NCBI GenBank assembly: GCA_028748945.1
Contig: JAQTOL010000060.1
Coordinates: 1-11,608 of the forward strand
DNA: 11,608 nucleotides
Source of the DNA: Paludibacter sp.
GTDB taxonomy: Bacteria; Bacteroidota; Bacteroidia; Bacteroidales; Paludibacteraceae
Direction: 5' to 3'
Both the position numbers and the translations under genes were made by a program. The notes beneath the pieces were generated by a model. The model did not search any database, was not told the origin of the DNA, and worked only from the letters and a program-made list of their open reading frames with translations. Shown one piece after another: positions 1-8,735 of the stretch. The first letter of the stretch is position 1; every line of letters starts with the position of its first letter.

Positions 1-29
1 AACTAATATTGTTCAAAACGGATAGCGCG

Positions 30-42
30 ACTAACAGTTAGT
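30..42. other. short dyad of unknown role
   Basis: Positions 30-35 and 37-42 form a perfect 6-bp inverted repeat (ACTAAC, one base, GTTAGT). It lies 15 bases before the terminator stem at 57. It may be a small operator-like dyad or part of the 3' flank of the gene upstream of the window. In AT-rich DNA a dyad this short can arise by chance, and nothing else supports a function. Confidence 0.2.
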
Positions 43-56
43 TATTCAAGATTTTA

Positions 57-105
57 AAACCCTGTTTTAATCCGTTGTAGGGTTAAAATAGGGTTTCTTT
101 TTTTT
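57..105 (+). terminator. intrinsic terminator of the upstream gene
   Basis: The left arm (57-70, AAACCCTGTTTTAA) pairs along all 14 bases with the right arm (83-96, TTAAAATAGGGTTT), with one G-U wobble and a 12-base loop. The right arm runs into a T-rich tract at 94-105 broken by a single C. This is a textbook rho-independent terminator reading rightward. It should end transcription from a gene left of the window and insulate the PUL, so the PUL promoter should lie between about 106 and 209. The left arm has only a short A run before it, so a bidirectional role is less likely. Confidence 0.75.
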
Positions 106-117
106 GCAATATTTTTA

Positions 118-197
118 TGTAGGGTTCTAATTGGGTCACAAAATTTTTTTTTGGACAAAACAATCAGTTTCTTTGTGGTGTTAATTTTAGGTTCTAA
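118..197 (+). promoter_or_regulatory. presumed PUL leader with repeated TAGGGTT-type motifs
   Basis: This AT-rich leader precedes the GH3 gene. TGTAGGGTT occurs at 76-84 and again at 118-126, exactly 42 bases apart. A longer related pair, TAGGGTTCTAA (120-130) and TAGGTTCTAA (188-197), brackets most of the leader. A further TAGGGTT at 89-95 is part of the terminator stem. The repeats could be binding sites for the PUL regulator, but that is inference. The best partial match to the Bacteroidota -7 element (TAnnTTTG) is TTTCTTTG at 168-175, without a well-spaced -33 TTTG, so no promoter is asserted. Confidence 0.25.
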
Positions 198-209
198 AAA
201 TTATACATT

Positions 210-2432
210 ATGAAAAAAAATATTGTCTTTGCACTTATAGCGTCAATTTCACTCACAGGCTGCGGTCCTTCCTTAAGAACAGCTCAGGAAAAAAGAATCG
301 ATGAAAGAGTTGATTCGGTCATGGAGTTGATGACTTTGGATGAAAAAATCGGTCAAATGGTATTATACTCCAGTGACTGGGATGTGACCGGCCCTTCTCT
401 CAAGAAAGGGTATATGGACGAAATCCGCAAAGGGAACTGTGGAAATATTTTCAACGCGTACACGGCAGATTACACACGCAAACTTCAAAAAATTGCCGTC
501 GAAGAATCAAGATTACATATTCCGTTATTGTTTGGATACGATGTTATTCACGGACAAAAAACAATTTTCCCAATTTCGTTGGGAGAATCTGCCTCGTGGG
601 ATCTGGCTGCGATTGAAAAATCAGCCCGCGTTTCCGCCACCGAAGCTGCCGCATCAGGGATTAACTGGACGTTTGCACCCATGTGCGATATTTCGGTAGA
701 TCCCCGTTGGGGAAGAGTCTCCGAAGGAGCCGGTGAAGATCCGTATTTAGGGTCGAAAATTGCAGCAGCCCGTGTACACGGATTTCAGGGAGATAATTTA
801 GCCGACTCACTGACCATTTTAGCTTGCGTAAAACATTTTGCCGCCTATGGTGCGCCGCTTGCCGGACGCGATTATAATACGGTCGACATGTCCCGTCGTG
901 TTTTCTTAGATACTTATCTTCCTCCTTACAAAGCTGCTATCGATGCAGGTGCCATGAGTGTTATGTCGTCATTTAATGAACTTGATGGAGTTCCTGCAAC
1001 CGGAAGCAGATATTTACTAACAGATGTTTTAAGAGATCAACTTGGTTTCAAAGGATTTGTAGTTACCGATTATACTTCCATCAACGAAATGGTAAATCAT
1101 GGTGTGGCTGATAATGACGCTGATGCCGGATTATTAGCCATTAAAGCCGGTGTTGATATGGATATGCAGGGCGATGTGTATGCTAAATACCTGAAGAAGT
1201 CATTGCAGGAAGGACTTATTCCTATGAAATACATATACGATGCAGTCCATCGTATATTACATGTTAAGTTTATGTTGGGATTATTTGACGATCCTTACCG
1301 CTACTGTAGCGATTCCCGTGAGAAAAGGGAACTTTATGCTCCGGAACATTTGGCGGCAGCTTTGGATATGGCACAGAAATCAATGGTTTTGTTGAAAAAT
1401 GACAACAAGACATTACCATTAGTAAAAGGGGAAAAAATAGCCGTTATCGGAGAACTGGCCAATTCCAAACGCGACTTGCTTGGTTCGTGGATTGCAGCTG
1501 GTGATGGAAATTATCCGGCTTCGATTTTGGAAGAACTGAAAAACTATAACGGAGAAGCCAATACAATTTATGCTGAAGGTTGTAAGAAAATGGGTGATGA
1601 CCGGAGCGGATTTGCAGCTGCCATTGCCGCTGCCCGCAGAGCCGATAAAATTGTACTGGTGATAGGTGAAAGTTGGGACTTGAGCGGAGAAGCAGCCAGT
1701 AGATCAAATATCGATGTTCCCGGAGTACAAACCGAATTACTTGAAAAACTCAAAGCATTGAAAAAACCCATCGTTGTGGTATTAATGAATGGCCGGCCGT
1801 TGACATTGACAAAAGAAAATGAACTGGCTGATGCTATGCTCGAGGCCTGGTTCCCGGGAACCATGGGTGGGAAAGCCGTTACGAATGTTCTTTTTGGACT
1901 ATACAATCCATCCGGTAAACTAACCATGACATTTCCACGGAATGTGGGACAAATTCCCATCTTTTATTACGAAAAAAATACCGGTCGCCCCATCTATTTG
2001 AAGGACCCCAAATACAAATCAAGATATATTGATTGTCCGAATGATCCGTTGTTTCCGTTTGGATACGGACTGAGCTATACCACTTTTGCCTATTCGGATA
2101 TAAGCCTGTCAACCACTGATCTTACTGAAAAGGGAGAATTGAAAGCATCGGTGAATGTGACCAACACCGGAAATGCTGCCGGCGAAGAAGTGGTTCAATG
2201 TTATGTTCGCGACCTGGTAGGAAGCATAACCCGTCCCGTGAAGGAATTAAAAGGATTTGAGAAAATTGCATTGAAAGTGGGTGAAAGTAAAGTGGTGACT
2301 TTTACCATTACGCCCGATATGCTTGCCTTTCATCGGTTGGATATGACTTATGGCACCGAGCCGGGAGATTATAAATTGTTTATTGGTGGAAATTCAAGGG
2401 ATTTGAAAGAAACAAAGTTCAAACTGGATTAA
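210..2432 (+). CDS. GH3 beta-glucosidase (BglX-like), lipoprotein
   Basis: This 740-residue glycoside hydrolase family 3 enzyme probably removes glucose from short beta-glucosides; the context points to sophorose and other beta-1,2-gluco-oligosaccharides. A signal peptide ends in the lipobox LTGC (Cys18). The residues after Cys18 are not acidic, so a periplasm-facing lipoprotein is more likely than a surface one. The TIM-barrel domain spans about 35-360, with EDPYL (176-180), the substrate-binding KH pair in VKHF (207-210), the GRDYN stretch (220-223 core) and the nucleophile Asp287 in VVTDY. The alpha/beta sandwich domain (about 392-625) carries GES...SGEAASR, where Glu494 is the probable acid/base. 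A fibronectin-III-like domain (about 655-730) closes the protein. The length fits full-length BglX-type GH3. The ATG at 210 directly precedes the MKKN signal peptide. A close functional precedent is the BT_3567-type GH3 that acts on beta-1,2-gluco-oligosaccharides. Family is certain; linkage specificity is inferred from the GH144 neighbours. Confidence 0.95.
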   Translation: MKKNIVFALIASISLTGCGPSLRTAQEKRIDERVDSVMELMTLDEKIGQMVLYSSDWDVTGPSLKKGYMDEIRKGNCGNIFNAYTADYTRKLQKIAVEESRLHIPLLFGYDVIHGQKTIFPISLGESASWDLAAIEKSARVSATEAAASGINWTFAPMCDISVDPRWGRVSEGAGEDPYLGSKIAAARVHGFQGDNLADSLTILACVKHFAAYGAPLAGRDYNTVDMSRRVFLDTYLPPYKAAIDAGAMSVMSSFNELDGVPATGSRYLLTDVLRDQLGFKGFVVTDYTSINEMVNHGVADNDADAGLLAIKAGVDMDMQGDVYAKYLKKSLQEGLIPMKYIYDAVHRILHVKFMLGLFDDPYRYCSDSREKRELYAPEHLAAALDMAQKSMVLLKNDNKTLPLVKGEKIAVIGELANSKRDLLGSWIAAGDGNYPASILEELKNYNGEANTIYAEGCKKMGDDRSGFAAAIAAARRADKIVLVIGESWDLSGEAASRSNIDVPGVQTELLEKLKALKKPIVVVLMNGRPLTLTKENELADAMLEAWFPGTMGGKAVTNVLFGLYNPSGKLTMTFPRNVGQIPIFYYEKNTGRPIYLKDPKYKSRYIDCPNDPLFPFGYGLSYTTFAYSDISLSTTDLTEKGELKASVNVTNTGNAAGEEVVQCYVRDLVGSITRPVKELKGFEKIALKVGESKVVTFTITPDMLAFHRLDMTYGTEPGDYKLFIGGNSRDLKETKFKLD

Positions 2433-2438
2433 TCCTGT

Positions 2439-2454
2439 CCTGTTAATTTACAGG
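2439..2454 (+). other. small intercistronic hairpin
   Basis: CCTGT (2439-2443) and ACAGG (2450-2454) form a 5-bp stem with a 6-base loop, six bases after the GH3 stop codon. The downstream sequence is A-rich with no T tract, so it does not look like a terminator. It could mark or protect the 3' end of the GH3 message within a polycistronic transcript. The rest of the 81-base gap holds no further signal that I can see. Confidence 0.25.
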
Positions 2455-2513
2455 TATAAAAAAATAGCGGTTACGCCTTTCCATAGAATTAGGTGTGAAA
2501 TATAAAAAAAACC

Positions 2514-4118
2514 ATGCTTAAAAGAACATTCATAATTAGTTTTCTATTCATAATCTTCGGAACAATTTCCGCGGAACAGACAAATTATATTGTACCGAAA
2601 GCAATGAAAGCCGTAGCTTATCCGGCACATGTTGAACTGAATTGGGAGAATAAAAATGGCTTTGTTTATGAAATTTACCGTTCGACAGATGCCGGCAAAA
2701 GCTTCACGAAAGCCGGTAAAACGGACAGGGATTCATATATGGACTTTTTTGGCAAGCCGGTTGACAATGAAAGAACGTTTGTTTACCGGATTCTTCCCGA
2801 AGGGCTTGATGTGCAAAGTTCTGCTGCTGTAAAATTTGAACTGAAAACAAGGGTTTTGCCGTCAACTGATGAAGCCTTGCTGGATATGACACAACGTTAT
2901 ACAACCCGGTACTTCTATGATTTTGCTCAACCACAAACCGGTATGGCACGTGAGCGGAGTAACGATGTAAACGGAGATATAGTGACAACCGGCGGAACCG
3001 GTTTCGGTATTATGGCTTTAATTGCAGGATCGGAAAGAAATTACTTTAGCCATGCAGATGCATTTAAGACAATAGAAAAAATAGTTAGTTTCCTTGAAAA
3101 AGCCGAACGCTTTCATGGTGCCTGGTCGCATTGGTATGATGCCGGAACGGGAAAACCTTTCAGTTTCAGTCAGTACGACGATGGCGGCGATTTGGTGGAG
3201 ACGGCATTTCTGATGGAAGGATTACTCACTGCCAGAGAGTATTACAGAAATGGAAATGCTGACGAGCAAAACTTAGTCACCCGTATTACCAAACTGTGGG
3301 AAACTGTAGAATGGAACTGGTATACTCAGGGATCTGACAATTCACTCTATTGGCATTGGTCGAAAAATTACGGGTTTAAAATTAATCACAGGATATCAGG
3401 ATATGATGAAACGATGATAACGTATGTACTTGCGGCCTCTTCACCAACCTTTCCGATTGAACGTTCTGTATATGAGAATTGTTATACTAAATCAAGTTAT
3501 TATTTGAACGGGAAAAGTTATTACGGAATAAAACTGAATTTGGGAATGGAGTATGGCGGTCCGCTGTTTTTTACACATTATTCATTTTTAGGACTGAATC
3601 CGAATGGATTGACTGACAAGTACACAAATTATTTTGAACAAAACCGCGCGCATGCCCTGATTCAAAGAGCGTATGCTATCGATAATCCCAAAAAACAGGT
3701 AGGTTACGGAGCAAATTGTTGGGGCTTTACTTCATCGGACGATCCGATTGCAGGTTATACTTCACACCAACCGGGTACCAACGATGAAAATGGCACCATT
3801 TCACCCACGGCTGCAATCTCATCGATAGTTTATACAGCACAGGCTTCCATGGAGGCGTTGCATCATTTCTATTTAGATAAAGGAAATCAATTGTTTGGGA
3901 AATATGGTTTTTATGATGCTTTTAATTCCGGATTAGTGGAAGGACAACAAGTTGTTCACAGTTATTTAGCCATCGACCAGGGACCCATTGCTGTAATGAT
4001 AGAAAATTATCGAAGCGGATTACTCTGGAAATTATTTATGAGCAATCCTGAAATAAGCAAAGGTTTGCATAAACTTGGATTTAAGATTAATCAACCAAAT
4101 AACGAATCAACTATTTAA
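2514..4118 (+). CDS. GH144-family beta-1,2-glucanase, secreted/periplasmic
   Basis: This 534-residue protein belongs to the 'putative glucoamylase' family, now GH144, whose characterised members are endo-beta-1,2-glucanases or exo-enzymes that release sophorose. A Sec signal peptide probably ends at ISA (Ala20) with no lipobox, so the protein should be soluble in the periplasm. Residues about 25-112 resemble a fibronectin-III/Ig-like domain (ELNWEN, YEIYRSTDAG). The (alpha/alpha)6-barrel GH144 domain covers about 118-525, with MARERS (144-149), TGGTGFGIM (159-167), DDGGDLVET (222-230), VEWNW (265-269), YWHW (279-282), GYDET (296-300), YGANCWG (398-404) and LAIDQGP (485-491). Candidate acidic active-site residues shared with the second GH144 copy are Asp226, Glu229, Glu299, Asp488 and Glu497. 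The usual Trp shortly before the LAIDQGP motif is replaced by a GQQVVHS stretch. The gene lies between the GH3 and susC genes. Whether it works in endo or exo mode cannot be read from the sequence. Confidence 0.9.
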   Translation: MLKRTFIISFLFIIFGTISAEQTNYIVPKAMKAVAYPAHVELNWENKNGFVYEIYRSTDAGKSFTKAGKTDRDSYMDFFGKPVDNERTFVYRILPEGLDVQSSAAVKFELKTRVLPSTDEALLDMTQRYTTRYFYDFAQPQTGMARERSNDVNGDIVTTGGTGFGIMALIAGSERNYFSHADAFKTIEKIVSFLEKAERFHGAWSHWYDAGTGKPFSFSQYDDGGDLVETAFLMEGLLTAREYYRNGNADEQNLVTRITKLWETVEWNWYTQGSDNSLYWHWSKNYGFKINHRISGYDETMITYVLAASSPTFPIERSVYENCYTKSSYYLNGKSYYGIKLNLGMEYGGPLFFTHYSFLGLNPNGLTDKYTNYFEQNRAHALIQRAYAIDNPKKQVGYGANCWGFTSSDDPIAGYTSHQPGTNDENGTISPTAAISSIVYTAQASMEALHHFYLDKGNQLFGKYGFYDAFNSGLVEGQQVVHSYLAIDQGPIAVMIENYRSGLLWKLFMSNPEISKGLHKLGFKINQPNNESTI

Positions 4119-4128
4119 CTAAGAAACC

Positions 4129-4162
4129 ATTTAACTGATTACAAATAGAATAACCGTTAAAT
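4129..4162 (+). other. 7-bp inverted repeat before susC
   Basis: ATTTAAC (4129-4135) pairs with GTTAAAT (4156-4162) across a 20-base loop in the 53-base gap between the GH144 and susC genes. There is no T tract, so it is not a terminator. It lies just ahead of the transporter start codon and could affect message processing or stability where the highly expressed susC/susD part begins. An AT-only-rich stem with a long loop is weak evidence. Confidence 0.2.
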
Positions 4163-4171
4163 CACAATATC

Positions 4172-7171
4172 ATGAGAAAAAAGATTATTTATTTATTATT
4201 GGCTGTTTTTGTGAGCACCGGAACTCTTCTGGCTCAGAACCTGAGAGTGAATGGAGTTATTGTCGATAAAAAAACAGGTGAGACTTTGATTGGTGCCAAT
4301 GTCGTTCAAAAAGGAACAACCAACGGAACAGTCACAAATTTAGATGGAGCGTTTTCACTATCCGTTCCACAGGGATCCGTTTTAATCATGTCCTATCTGG
4401 GATATATCAGTCAGGAAGTGGTGGTGAGCAATGAAGCTCCTTTGCGGATTCAATTGGTTTCGAATACGGAGTTGTTGGATGAGGTGGTGGTAGTGGGTTA
4501 CGGTACCCAAAAAGTGAAAGATATGACCGCGCCTATTTCTACCGTCAAAGGAAGTGATTTAACAAAACAGCTGACTTCCAATCCAATGTCAGCCATGCAG
4601 GGAAAAATGTCAGGTGTACAAATTGTTAATAGTGGCGTCCCGGGGCAGGCTCCCGATGTAAAGATTCGGGGTTTGGGATCAATAGGCGATTACGGCAATC
4701 CGCTTTATATTGTTGATGGTGTTTTTGTGGATAATATCAACTTTTTGAGTAGTGGAGATATAGAAGATCTTACAGTACTGAAAGATGCTTCGGCGGCTGC
4801 CATCTATGGTGTTCGTGCAGCCAACGGAGTTGTGCTGGTTACCACTAAAAAAGGCAAAATGGATCAAATCAATGTTAGCTACGATGGATATGTGGGTTAT
4901 CAGATCCCTGTCAATATTATGAAACTGGCTAATAAAGATCAATACGTACAAATGTTGAATGATGCGAATGCCAGCATTACCGGTTATGTTCCCAAGGTTG
5001 CTGCAAATTATCCTACTTCAACCGATTGGTATAGTCAGTTGGTTCGTCCGGCTTTAACACATAGTCATTCTCTGGATATTTCGGGTGCAACTGAAAAAAC
5101 GAACTATTCATTTGGAGGTAACTATTTCTATCAGGAAGGCATCATGAATGCAGTCAATGATTATGAACGTTACAACTTCAGGGCACGTTTGGATCAAAAC
5201 GTAACCGATTGGCTGAAAATGGGATTTAATACAGTAATTTCAAATTACACCAGAAATATACCTAATAATGATGCTTTTTTCCAGGCTTTTATCAATCCAC
5301 CGGTTTACAGCCCTTACGATGATGCAAATACGGCTGCATATCCTGTAAATTTCGGATCACCTCAACAATACGGTTTTGGTAATCAGTACGGCAATCCGTT
5401 AGCTTCAGCCTATTATAATAATAACAAAGAAGATGGAATGAATTTAATTTTCTCGACTTTTGCCGAGTTTACGCTGAGTCCTAAATTAAAATTCAAATCA
5501 TCCTATAACTTGAATTACGTTTTCTATAAATCACAAAACTATACACCACAATTCAATGTAGGAGGATCACAAGGTGTTATGAATTCAAATTTGAGCAAAA
5601 CATTCAGTCTGACGACGAAACAAATTATCGATAACCTGCTTACATACACCGATAAAATTGGTCAACACAGTTTCAACATATTGTTGGGCCAATCCACACG
5701 TATAGAAAAGCAATCCTCATTAACCGGAACTGCTATTAATGTACCGGGCTTTGATGATCAATCCATTTATTTGACAACCGGTTCATTTGATAACCGGTAT
5801 GCAAATGATGGTGCTTACAGGTATAACGGACTTTCATTCTTTACCCGGGGAACATACAATTTCAACGACCGTTATTTAGCTACTGTTACTTTTCGTGCCG
5901 ATGGAAGTTCAAAATATCAGGATAAATGGGGTTATTTCCCTTCTATTGGTTTAGGGTGGATTATGACCGGCGAAGAGTTTATGAAAAATCAAAGTTTCTT
6001 TCAATATTTAAAAGCCCGTGCCAGCTACGGAATGTTGGGAAATGATAATATCCCTGCAAATTCATCGGTTACATTAGGAACAACAGGAGCCGGCAGTTCA
6101 GCCATTTTTGGAAATACCCTGGTAACCGGAGTTGGAGCTCAGACGGTAGTGCAAAGTTTTTTGAAATGGGAAGTTGTAAATGAATTTGATTTCGGTTTCG
6201 ATTTCAGTATTGTAAATCAAAAACTGAATGGATCACTGGATTATTATAACCGGATAACGAATAACGTTGTATTTTCTGCACCAATAGCTACAGGTGGGGG
6301 CGTGGCCGAATTATTAACTAATAATGGTTCGGTACAAAATCAGGGAATTGAACTGAATCTGAATTGGACTGAGAAGATTAATAATGATTTATCCTACAAT
6401 ATTGGTTTCAATGCAACAACCATTGTCAATAAAGTGTTGGCACTAAATGGACGTAGTACCCCTATTCCAGGTGCTTTGATTCGTGGAAACTATGCCACTC
6501 AAACAAAAGTCGGTTATCCAATCGGATCGTTTTTTGGCTATGATATTGCCGGTGTTTATGCCAGCGAATCGGAAGCCTTGCGTGATCCGGTAAGTCAGAC
6601 CATAAAAGATGCCGGCTATTTTAAATACAAAGATCAAAACGGCGATAATGTGATTGACGAAAAAGACAAAGTCTTTCTTGGAAGTGCCATACCCTGGCTT
6701 ACTTCCGGAGTTGACTTTGGATTGAATTATAAACAGTTGGACGTGAGCGTAACGATTCAGGGGCAATTTGGAAACAAAATTCTGAATGCTAAGCGTATGA
6801 ACCGGGATGTTTTTGCCGATGCAAATTACGATCTGAATTTTTATCAGAATGCCTGGACATCAACCAACCATTCCACAAAATATCCTTCAGCAGCAGCCTA
6901 TAATACTTCGTTTATACAACAAGCCAACAGTTTCTTTGTAGAAGACGGATCCTATGTTCGGATTCAAAACATACAGATTGGATATACTTTTGACAAAGTA
7001 TTGGGAATGAAGAATCTGAGGGTTTATGCTTCTGCACAACGACCGTTCACTTATTTCTCCTATAACGGTTTTTCACCCGAAGTTAGCGGTTCGCCTATCA
7101 GCAATGGGGTTGACACGAATGTTTATCCCATGCAGGCAGTTTACAGTGTCGGTTTAAAATTGAATCTATAA
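4172..7171 (+). CDS. susC-like: SusC-type TonB-dependent outer-membrane glycan transporter
   Basis: This 999-residue SusC/RagA-family transporter imports oligosaccharides through the outer membrane using TonB and the proton-motive force. A signal peptide probably ends after LLA (Ala21). A carboxypeptidase-regulatory-like beta domain follows at about 24-98 (VNGVIVDKKTGE, GTVTNLDGAFSL). The TonB box region is LDEVVVVGYGTQ (102-113). The plug runs from about 114 to 228, with PDVKIRGLGS, the PLYIVDGV signature (177-184) and the AAIYGVRAANGVVLVTTKKG end. The remainder is the 22-strand barrel, ending in the outer-membrane-type C-terminus VGLKLNL. A calcium-loop-like motif, DQNGDNVIDEKD, occurs at 821-832, as is common in this family. 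There is no STN signalling domain, so sigma/anti-sigma control through this protein is not expected. The ATG at 4172 precedes a classic MRKK signal start. The cargo is inferred from the GH144 and GH3 neighbours to be beta-1,2-gluco-oligosaccharides. Confidence 0.97.
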   Translation: MRKKIIYLLLAVFVSTGTLLAQNLRVNGVIVDKKTGETLIGANVVQKGTTNGTVTNLDGAFSLSVPQGSVLIMSYLGYISQEVVVSNEAPLRIQLVSNTELLDEVVVVGYGTQKVKDMTAPISTVKGSDLTKQLTSNPMSAMQGKMSGVQIVNSGVPGQAPDVKIRGLGSIGDYGNPLYIVDGVFVDNINFLSSGDIEDLTVLKDASAAAIYGVRAANGVVLVTTKKGKMDQINVSYDGYVGYQIPVNIMKLANKDQYVQMLNDANASITGYVPKVAANYPTSTDWYSQLVRPALTHSHSLDISGATEKTNYSFGGNYFYQEGIMNAVNDYERYNFRARLDQNVTDWLKMGFNTVISNYTRNIPNNDAFFQAFINPPVYSPYDDANTAAYPVNFGSPQQYGFGNQYGNPLASAYYNNNKEDGMNLIFSTFAEFTLSPKLKFKSSYNLNYVFYKSQNYTPQFNVGGSQGVMNSNLSKTFSLTTKQIIDNLLTYTDKIGQHSFNILLGQSTRIEKQSSLTGTAINVPGFDDQSIYLTTGSFDNRYANDGAYRYNGLSFFTRGTYNFNDRYLATVTFRADGSSKYQDKWGYFPSIGLGWIMTGEEFMKNQSFFQYLKARASYGMLGNDNIPANSSVTLGTTGAGSSAIFGNTLVTGVGAQTVVQSFLKWEVVNEFDFGFDFSIVNQKLNGSLDYYNRITNNVVFSAPIATGGGVAELLTNNGSVQNQGIELNLNWTEKINNDLSYNIGFNATTIVNKVLALNGRSTPIPGALIRGNYATQTKVGYPIGSFFGYDIAGVYASESEALRDPVSQTIKDAGYFKYKDQNGDNVIDEKDKVFLGSAIPWLTSGVDFGLNYKQLDVSVTIQGQFGNKILNAKRMNRDVFADANYDLNFYQNAWTSTNHSTKYPSAAAYNTSFIQQANSFFVEDGSYVRIQNIQIGYTFDKVLGMKNLRVYASAQRPFTYFSYNGFSPEVSGSPISNGVDTNVYPMQAVYSVGLKLNL

Positions 7172-7183
7172 AATACTAACATT

Positions 7184-8665
7184 ATGAAAAACAAAATATT
7201 ATTAGCTGTTTTGAGCATTTTTTTATTAGCAGGCTGTAGCGATTTTCTCGATATCCGTCCTGAAGCGACAGTACCGGCAACAGGAATGGATTATACCAAA
7301 CCTGAAAATGTATTTCTTCCGATCAGTGCTGCTTATGCAACAATGAGGTCGGGTAGTGTCCACGCATTTGCTTATATCGGTGCATTTGAAGTTACTTCCG
7401 ATAATGCAGATAAAGGCAGTTCCCCCGAAGATAATCCAACCATGGAACAACTGGACAAATTTACCTTCGATCCCACTAACACATTATTAAATGAATTATG
7501 GACCGGAAATTTCAATGTGGTAAGTGGAGCCAATAATGCCCTTTATCAAATGCCTTTGTTTGATGCTGCACTTTTAAATGCAGGTGACAAATTATATACT
7601 CAGCAATGTGCCGGCGAAGCTAAAACCATTCGGGCTTATGCCTATTTCAATCTGGTTCGTCTTTTTGGACGTGTCCCAATTATTGATAAATCATTGACTT
7701 CAGATGAATTAGCAGTGAAGATGCAAGAATCTACCGATTCTGTTTATCGGTTTATTGAAAAAGATTTGCACGAAGCAATTGCTGTTTTACCGGAATCGTA
7801 TTCTGCTAATTGGGCCGGAAGAATATCTAAATATACAGCCATGGCTATTCTTGCCAAAGTTTATTTGTACAGAAGTGAATGGGATTCGGTAGCTTCCCTG
7901 ACTGACCGCATTATGAGCTCAGGTCGTTTTGATTTGGTACCTAATTTCAGGAAAGAATTTTCATTGGATGGAAAAAACAGCGAAGAATCTTTGTTCGAAA
8001 TTCAAAGTTCTACCCTGGGAAAATCAAGCGGAGATCAGACTTATCTGGAATATGCTTATGTGCAGGGCCCCCGTGGTAATGCTCCCGGAAATATGCAGGG
8101 CTGGGGTTTCTGCACACCAAGTTCAGATCTGATTAATTTCTTTACCGCCCGTCATGATTCGGTTCGGGCACTGACCACTTTCTTATATCGTGGAACGAAG
8201 ACTCCCGAAGGTGATAGTATAAAAATGGCTTGTACCAACCCGGTTTATAATGGAAAAGTTTATACGCCTTCCGCTTCCAATAAGTGGAGTTATAACGGAT
8301 ACGGCTTTGACCAAAACGTGCATATTATCCGTTACCCGGATGTTCTGCTTATGTTTGCCGAAGCAAAAGTAAATGGTGCGACAACCGGTAATACAAGCGG
8401 TTTTACAGCTCTTTCGGCTGTAAATAAAGTTCGTGACCGGGTAAAACTTCCCCTGCTAAATACAGTTTCTTTACAGGATGTTTGGGACGAACGACGCGCT
8501 GAATTTGCAATGGAGGAAGACCGTTTCTTTGATTTGGTTCGCACGGGACAAGCAGCTACCGTTTTGGCAAGCAAAGGATTTACAGCTCCCAAAAATAATG
8601 TTTTCCCTATACCAACAGCACAAATGCTTCTTAATACTAACTTAACACAAAATCCAAATTATTAA
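7184..8665 (+). CDS. susD-like: SusD/RagB-family glycan-binding lipoprotein
   Basis: This 493-residue SusD/RagB protein forms the lid over its SusC partner and delivers glycan to it. It starts 12 bases after the susC stop, the tight coupling usual for the pair. The signal peptide ends in the lipobox LAGC (Cys18), followed by the family-typical SDFLDIRP stretch. The TPR-like helical part includes EAKTIRAYAYFNLVRLFG (145-162, with the RAYAYF core) and the YTAMAILAKVYLY helix (217-229). The C-terminal half has the RYPDVLLMFAEAKVN helix (383-397) and the diagnostic DERRAEFAMEEDRFFDLVR (435-453). It closes with FPIPTAQ and the QNPNY tail, a variant of the usual QNPGY. The length is slightly below the common 500-600 residues but the domain looks complete. 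Ligand residues are not conserved across SusD proteins, so specificity comes only from context. Confidence 0.96.
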   Translation: MKNKILLAVLSIFLLAGCSDFLDIRPEATVPATGMDYTKPENVFLPISAAYATMRSGSVHAFAYIGAFEVTSDNADKGSSPEDNPTMEQLDKFTFDPTNTLLNELWTGNFNVVSGANNALYQMPLFDAALLNAGDKLYTQQCAGEAKTIRAYAYFNLVRLFGRVPIIDKSLTSDELAVKMQESTDSVYRFIEKDLHEAIAVLPESYSANWAGRISKYTAMAILAKVYLYRSEWDSVASLTDRIMSSGRFDLVPNFRKEFSLDGKNSEESLFEIQSSTLGKSSGDQTYLEYAYVQGPRGNAPGNMQGWGFCTPSSDLINFFTARHDSVRALTTFLYRGTKTPEGDSIKMACTNPVYNGKVYTPSASNKWSYNGYGFDQNVHIIRYPDVLLMFAEAKVNGATTGNTSGFTALSAVNKVRDRVKLPLLNTVSLQDVWDERRAEFAMEEDRFFDLVRTGQAATVLASKGFTAPKNNVFPIPTAQMLLNTNLTQNPNY

Positions 8666-8735
8666 CAAAAGCTAATCAGTTATTTATTCTCAAAACTAAC
8701 TTTATTAAATTTAAAAATCATTAAAAACAAACAGT

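Noticed and set aside
168..175. TTTCTTTG as the -7 promoter element of the PUL
   Set aside because: It differs from TAnnTTTG at the conserved A. The nearest upstream TTTG (150-153) leaves a spacer of only 14 bases, shorter than the usual spacing of about 20.
1568..1960. Minus-strand open frame of 130 residues inside the GH3 gene
   Set aside because: It lies wholly opposite the conserved GH3 C-terminal domain, has no recognisable motif and resembles a shadow frame.
2439..2454. Terminator after the GH3 gene
   Set aside because: The stem is only 5 bp and is followed by an A-rich rather than T-rich stretch.
2514..4118. Annotation as an alpha-acting glucoamylase
   Set aside because: The family carries the old name 'putative glucoamylase', but its characterised members (GH144) act on beta-1,2-glucan. 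The GH3 beta-glucosidase next door also fits a beta-linked substrate.
8666..8735. Promoter or terminator between the susD-like and LamG genes
   Set aside because: The 70-base gap is simply AT-rich; I found no stable stem, T tract or TAnnTTTG element in it.
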